The notes under the pieces are model-generated. The model saw only the letters and a program-made list of their open reading frames with translations. It made no database searches and was not told the DNA's origin. Positions 58,820 to 64,000 of a stretch of 64,000 nt of DNA are shown here, piece by piece (position 1 is the stretch's first letter; each line of letters opens with the position of its first letter). Source of the DNA: Roridomyces roridus (Eukaryota > Basidiomycota > Agaricomycetes > Agaricales > Mycenaceae); assembly GCA_029378245.1 (NCBI GenBank), contig JARKIF010000009.1, positions 930,001 to 994,000 of the forward strand, given 5' to 3'. The position numbers and the translations under genes were made by a program.

Positions 58820-60174
58820 ATGGACCGCGTCCTCGACACTCCTGCGCAGTTGGAGTTCGAGAGGGCCTTTTACGTCGGCAGCTACATTACTGGCATCCTT
58901 TACGGTAATTCCCTCCACCCGCCCTCCCGTCCTTGCCTCATGTTTCTCTTCGACAGGCGTGCAGCTTTTTATGTTCTTCTTGTCCAACTACTATCTTCTC
59001 TCCTTGTCCTCGGAATCGCGCAGAGAATCCCTTTTCTACATCGTCTATGGCAGCGTCATGCTTTTCCTGTGGACCATCGCATCCGCCGCCAACGCCGAGT
59101 TTGGGTTGCTTGCTTGGGTCGATCACCGCGACGTCGAGGGAGGACCAGCTCAATATATTCATGATAATCTGGCTGCATGGTACAACACTCTCGGTCAGTG
59201 TGACCACTCGCAGGAAAGGGTTTTTCCTCATTTTTCCCCCAGGCACCGTCGCCGGTATCTGTATGAATTTCTTGGCAGACGGCCTTCTGGTATCGTTTTC
59301 TCGTTGAATCTTGCACCGTTGGCTCACTTTCTTGCAGCTGTATCGCTGCTATATCATCTGGGGCTCGACGAAGAAAATTATCGCCTTTCCGGTGCTCATC
59401 TACTTTGGGGCGATGGGTACGCACCGTTGTATTTCGTTTTCGACGCCTGCCAACACCACTGCCCAGCCATGTCCATCATCCTGATATATGAGAGTGCCCT
59501 CCCGGGCGCCAGCTTCTTCAAGGGAACGCCGTTGGACTTTGGAGTCCCTTATTTCTGGATGACCATTAGCCTCAACATCATCACCACTTCCCTCATCTGT
59601 GGTCGCCTTCTCGCCGTCCGTAACAGAGTCCGCGCGATTCTCGGGGAGCAGCACTGCACTACTTACACTGGTAACTCCGTCTATACCTCCATCTTATCGT
59701 TGCTAACAGTCTCCAGGTGTCGTCGCAGTCCTGCTCGAGTCTGCCCTTCCATCCACGGTCCTTGGCATAATATACGCAAGTTCTCCCCTCTTTTCACTCT
59801 TATAATCACTCACTCTGGCCGATAGGTGATCTCATACGCCCGCAACTCTCCCTACTCTTTCGCATTCCTCCAAATATGGGCAGATTTCTACGTGCGTCCC
59901 CTGCTCGTTCCTCAGAACCCCCCTTGACTGCTTCTAGGCTCTTATGCCACAAATCATCATCTTGCGTGTCGCCATGGGAAAAGCATGGTCCAAAGCCACC
60001 GTAGCGTCCGTTTCCGTCCTGGTCTTTGATCACCGCACTGAGAAGGGGAAACTCAATGGCAGCGGCGATTTGGAACTCGATTTGACGGCGATGCAGGGGA
60101 CTAGCCTTGCTACGGACACTACCACGGTCGATTCCCGTCCGCGGTCGGACAAAATACTCGCCATCGCAGTCTAG
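58820..60174 (+). CDS. Agaricomycete-type seven-transmembrane protein
   Basis: Start ATG 58820 (MDRVLDTPAQLEFERAFYVG). TM segments joined across introns: SYITGILYGVQLFMFFLSNY, IVYGSVMLFLWTIASAANAE, TVAGICMNFLADGLLLYRCY, IIWGSTKKIIAFPVLIYFGA, VPYFWMTISLNIITTSLICG, VVAVLLESALPSTVLGIIYA and YSFAFLQIWADFYALMPQII. The order (LYRCYIIW after TM3; YFWMTISLNIITT) is that of the expanded DUF6533/DUF6534-like families of mushroom genomes. Those are receptor-like membrane proteins of unknown ligand. The C-terminal tail is short and ends DKILAIAV at 60174. About seven introns. No function can be assigned. Confidence 0.8.
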
Positions 60175-60394
60175 AAGACGATGCTTTATTTTTGCTACCA
60201 CCAAGCGGTTTTTGGCCGCACCCGATTTACTAAGCTTATATGATATCTACTCTTGCCAATATCTTTTTTGATATATATACGCTGCTTAGCTTCCTTGCGA
60301 TTAATCGACCAGTTTTTGAACCCCATTCCACAATTGCATACAATGAAACTAGGGATACACAACTTACAAGCAAGATGTAGAGAAATAAATCGAC

Positions 60395-63300
60395 TCAGTA
60401 GAGTTCCTGCGCTTCTATGCACGCGTCGAAAAGACATCCAAAGTTGTCTGTGGGGCCGGCCTGCTCTAATCGGTCCGACACGGCTTTGGAGATCACAGCT
60501 TGACTGACGAAAGAGATCAGAAGCAAGCTAGAGCATGGGATTGGATAGACATACTCGATCTCGCCATATACAACCTCGACTTCAAGTTGTACAGAACCAA
60601 TAGAAGTAGGCCACCGAGAAAAGGTGTCCGGGGAAAAGATAAAATAGATGAAGGCTTTGGCTTTGAGATCACGATACACCATAATAGTTTTGGCACGGAA
60701 CCCGTGTTTGTCTTTCAGGACTTGGATTTCAACGGGGTATTTGATCGTCACCTGCAGTAGCTGCGTTCTCAGCTGCTCGCAGGAAGACCAATAGTCGGCA
60801 AGAGAGGACACGATCTGAGAGAAAGTAAGCAGATGAAGGAACTGAGCATGCTCATACTGACCTGACGCGTCGTGACCCCCGAACCACGCGGTATACACCT
60901 TCCAGCATTTTCCAGCAAGAACTTGCTGAGTGCAGGAAAGTCGTCGGGCAGACTACGAGACGATTGCACCCGTGAGATGCCGATTTCGGCACTGGTCGGC
61001 GCGAAATTTCGACATGGGATGGATATCCTGTACTGCGACGCATATTCGTATTCAAACAGCTCCGCTGTGACCTTGGTAGGACGGAACATATGCAGATCTT
61101 GCAGGGTTTCGAGCTCCTCTGTCGTACCGAATTGAGTAAACGCAGAATCGCAAAGGAAAGCAATTTACCCTTGAGCCGGGAGAGCTCAGCATGTGTACTG
61201 CTCTTCTGGATGCGTAGCATCCTGTTCGCGTCGGCAATGGCCGCCTTGGCCTGGCGCTTCTCGAGTTCCAGCTCTTCTAGTCGTTCCTGTAACCACTGGA
61301 GCTGGGAGTTGCTTTCGGCGACCTCTGCCTGAAGAGCTTCCACCTCAGCACTAGTTAGGGAGTCAGCGGTCGGCCCACATGAGAGCGAATAAACACCTAC
61401 TTTTGCTCAGCGATCGACGCCTTCAATTCATTCAGGTAATCTTGGTCGCTTCCTTCGATTTCGGCCACCTCCGCTTGCTCCTGCTCTAGTTCGCGCATGA
61501 CCTCTTCATATTCGCGTTCCAACGCAGGTAGAATTTGGTCCGGCATCGCCTTGAGCTGTTCGAGAACGCGTGCATCCTGGACTGCAATGAGCAACAAAGG
61601 TAGAAAAAAAGGAAAGACGGACTTCATGCAACGCTTCAAGACCTTTATCCGCCGTCTCCCGCAGTCCCTCGATCCAACGGAGCTTCCAATCGTACCAGTC
61701 GGACTTGGCCAGACCTCGGGCATTCGTCCGGATCAAGTTCAATTGATGCTACTGAGATAAGCTGCGATCAAACACCACACAAACAATAACTCACAAGTAG
61801 CTCAGCCTGGCCTTCCTCATCCGCACGAATGTACTCGGTAAACAACTCGGGCGTCATCTTGAGTGCTTCTTCCTCCGCTTGAGCAAACACGGCCTTGCTC
61901 TGGTCCATCCACCCTTGCAGGTCGTTCGATACCGCAGAGTATAGAACCAGCTCGGGAACGTTGATGGACATGGCGATCGCATACTCGGACAACGGAATCT
62001 CAGCGGGTGGTCGAGGTTGCCGAGAAGGCTGGTGGACGGATCGGCGAGGCGCGTCAAGTTCATCCATGAACTTGATCCCTGTTATGTCGAAGAATTGCTC
62101 AATAGATATGGGGGCCTGTACACAAGAATAAGCGGAAGTATGAATGAGAAAGAGTACAATTTACCGGCTCATCGGCAGGGAAATCTGCTTCTTGGGCAGC
62201 ATCTCTCCATTGTGCGGTCGGGTCCACATCCTCATCCATTTGCATAGGACTCTCACCAAACTCGCCCGCGGTATTCAGCATGCTCGAAAGATCAACCACT
62301 TTGGAAGGGGAGATTGAGTCAGCAGTATGGGGGCGAGGAGACCCCGGGGCTGGAGACCCTCTTGACGGAGTGGGCGAAGCAGCTGCTTGACGCTCCGCCT
62401 CCCGGGAACAGGCAGGGTCATCCTGCTTGCCCTTCATCAGCGGCTTCGGCACAATATTCCGGTCAAACCGTGTCCAAGCTTCCGTAGGCGCAGAACCCAT
62501 GCTCGCTCGTACAGCCGCCTTCTTGGGGGAAGTTTTACTTGTCGAAGCGGTGGGAACCATCTCAGTGTCGGGTTCGTCCGGAGGTGCAGTGCCTAATCCA
62601 GCAGCCATACTTTTCCTGCGAGAAAAGTATCCTGATGGACGCCGCAACCCCGAAGGTTGTCGCGGGACCGGAATACTGGATGAAGACGCTTGTGCCGCCA
62701 AGAAAGGTGCCTTTTTGCTGGGGGACAACGGCTTCGCCTTCGGGATATCTGCCGGCGGTGTTGACGGTCGAGTCTCCGCGGTGGTGGGGTTCGTGGTCCA
62801 CTTGCCTGCCAGTGCCAATCGTTTAGCAGGAGATGGCCGCTCGGCGTCAGGATCTGGATCGGTTGACCGCGGTCGCTTATTGGGCGGAGGCGGGGTATTG
62901 ACCTCTGAAGGTCTCTTGGGCGTCGGTCGTGCGACGGGAGGCGCAAATGCCGCGGAGAATGTGGGTTTGGGCTTGGGTGGAGATTTTGGGCAGTAGGGGT
63001 AGTGGGCTGTTTCGCTGGCGAGGGGGGTCGAAAAACGGAGGGACGAGGAGGTTCAGGTTCGGGTGCCTTGCCTCGAGGCTGTAGTTGCACCGGGGTGGAT
63101 TGTGCAGGGAGGGGAATAATCGAGCCGTAGATTTCAGACTCGTCCATGGTAGAATCGGGTTGTCCCATGCTCATCCGTACTCCTTCTCCCGCTACACTCA
63201 CACGTCCCAAAACTCGACTGAGATTCATGGTCCGGTCGCCATTGTCGACATCGTCGAAGCTCTCATCTGTGCTGGAGAACGTCTCATCACCATTCTGCAT

Positions 63301-64000
63301 CGAAGGCTGCGCAGCACCAGATGCCTGGGCATCCCCAAGGCGAGCAACCGGGACGTACTCGTCATCGGACGATGGCTGGGGTTCCTCGTACGGCACGTCG
63401 CCCGAGTGCGTCATTCTCCGTAAAGCCATCCATGTTTCGTCTTCGTGGGCCGGTGGACGAAGGGATTTATTTAAAGGGATGGTAAACTCTGTATGTGGCT
63501 CCTCCGATTGTTCGGAGTTGAAAGACTGCGACTGGTCGGTGAACGATTGGGATTGGTCTGCGTCGGTGGCAGGAGGAGCAGCCGAAATCTGCGCCAGTGG
63601 CCTGCGGACACCACCGAGGGAGACTGGTCGTTTCTTGATGAAATCAAGGTCAAGGGCCTCGGTCATGTCCATGTCCATATCTTCATCCATGTCCATACTC
63701 TCGTCCACCAGGGCAGAATCGCCTGCCTCAGCAAACAGGAACGCGTCGGAGGCGGTCGCGGTCAAATCCATGTCGCTGCCCATGGACTGGCGGATGGAAC
63801 TACGGCGACGGTTACGCGCTGAGGCGCCAGGGTACGCGTTTTCGTCGTTGGGTACGGTCGACCTCGGTGCTCCATCTTCCTCCGCATCGGAAGATGCAAT
63901 TGGGGACGACTGAGGAGAAGCGGTGGAGTTGGTGTTGTCCTCTTTGGTCACACGGTCGATCAGACGAACACAGGCCGTGCTCGCGAAACTGACGCGTCGG
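60395..64000 (-). CDS. SPC7: Kinetochore scaffold Spc7/KNL1 (5' end beyond the window)
   Basis: Links the Ndc80/Mis12 network to checkpoint proteins. The first codons in the window read RRVSFASTACVRLIDRV, containing the PP1-docking RVSF motif. MELT-like sites follow: SDMDLTATASD, MDMTEALDLD and RTMNLSRV. After a Pro-rich disordered region, the Spc7 domain starts at DITGIKFMDELDAPRR and includes LYSAVSNDLQGWMDQSKAVF, SDWYDWKLRWIEGLRETADK, the coiled coil QLQWLQERLEELELEKRQAK, and the RWD region (ELFEYEYASQYRISIPC, FIYFIFSPDTFSRWP). It ends IEAQELY at 60395. About eight introns; one near 60490-60545 has a length divisible by 3 and may be retained. The GTG at 63951 is not the start: the frame stays open to the window edge. 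Confidence 0.92.

Overview
The window is typical of an Agaricomycete (mushroom-forming basidiomycete) nuclear chromosome. Genes are dense, introns are mostly 45-65 nt with GT..AG ends and a CTAAY-like branch site, and intergenic gaps are short. Family markers fit: a Ssk2/Wis4-type MAPKKK, a basidiomycete-style Spc7, a DUF3328/UstYa-like oxidase, an OPT transporter and an Agaricomycete-type 7TM protein. I built gene models by joining exons across introns by eye. I found no tRNA, rRNA, transposon or CRISPR array.

Layout. 1-6034: a DRG1/Rbg1 GTPase (cut by the window edge) and a HOG-pathway MAPKKK, divergently transcribed. 6035-8547: a tandem pair of lineage-specific paralogues with duplicated flanking DNA; the first copy has an in-frame stop. 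8548-10897: an uncharacterised multi-pass membrane protein. 11229-19765: the large B-box-binding subunit of TFIIIC and TFIIE-beta. 19863-32419: a housekeeping block with a PRELI/MSF1 lipid-transfer protein, an ABCD half transporter, a HAD phosphatase, an orphan protein, a beta-carbonic anhydrase (with a 7-nt microexon), a RINT1/Tip20 tether and MCM3. 32662-32962: a small secreted protein made of five DSSGNRDW-type repeats separated by dibasic sites. 33302-43775: Prp17, a Myb/C2H2 fusion, a coiled-coil protein, Sgt2, Prp19 and a trypsin-fold-like orphan. 44051-50055: an OPT transporter, a TauD-type dioxygenase and a GPI-type small secreted protein. 50384-54370: a Ser-rich coiled-coil protein and ALG10. 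54672-60174: a small secreted protein divergent from a UstYa-like oxidase, a GNAT acetyltransferase and a 7TM protein. 60395-64000: the kinetochore scaffold Spc7 (5' end cut).

Themes. Two spliceosome factors (Prp17, Prp19) and several nuclear assembly factors (TFIIIC, TFIIE, MCM3, Spc7) sit among trafficking and lipid genes. No metabolic cluster is obvious. The most unusual items are the Kex2-style repeat peptide precursor at 32662-32962, the secreted-peptide/UstYa-like pair at 54.7-56.6 kb, the decaying paralogue pair at 6.1-8.4 kb, and the Myb plus C2H2 fusion at 35.4-37.5 kb.
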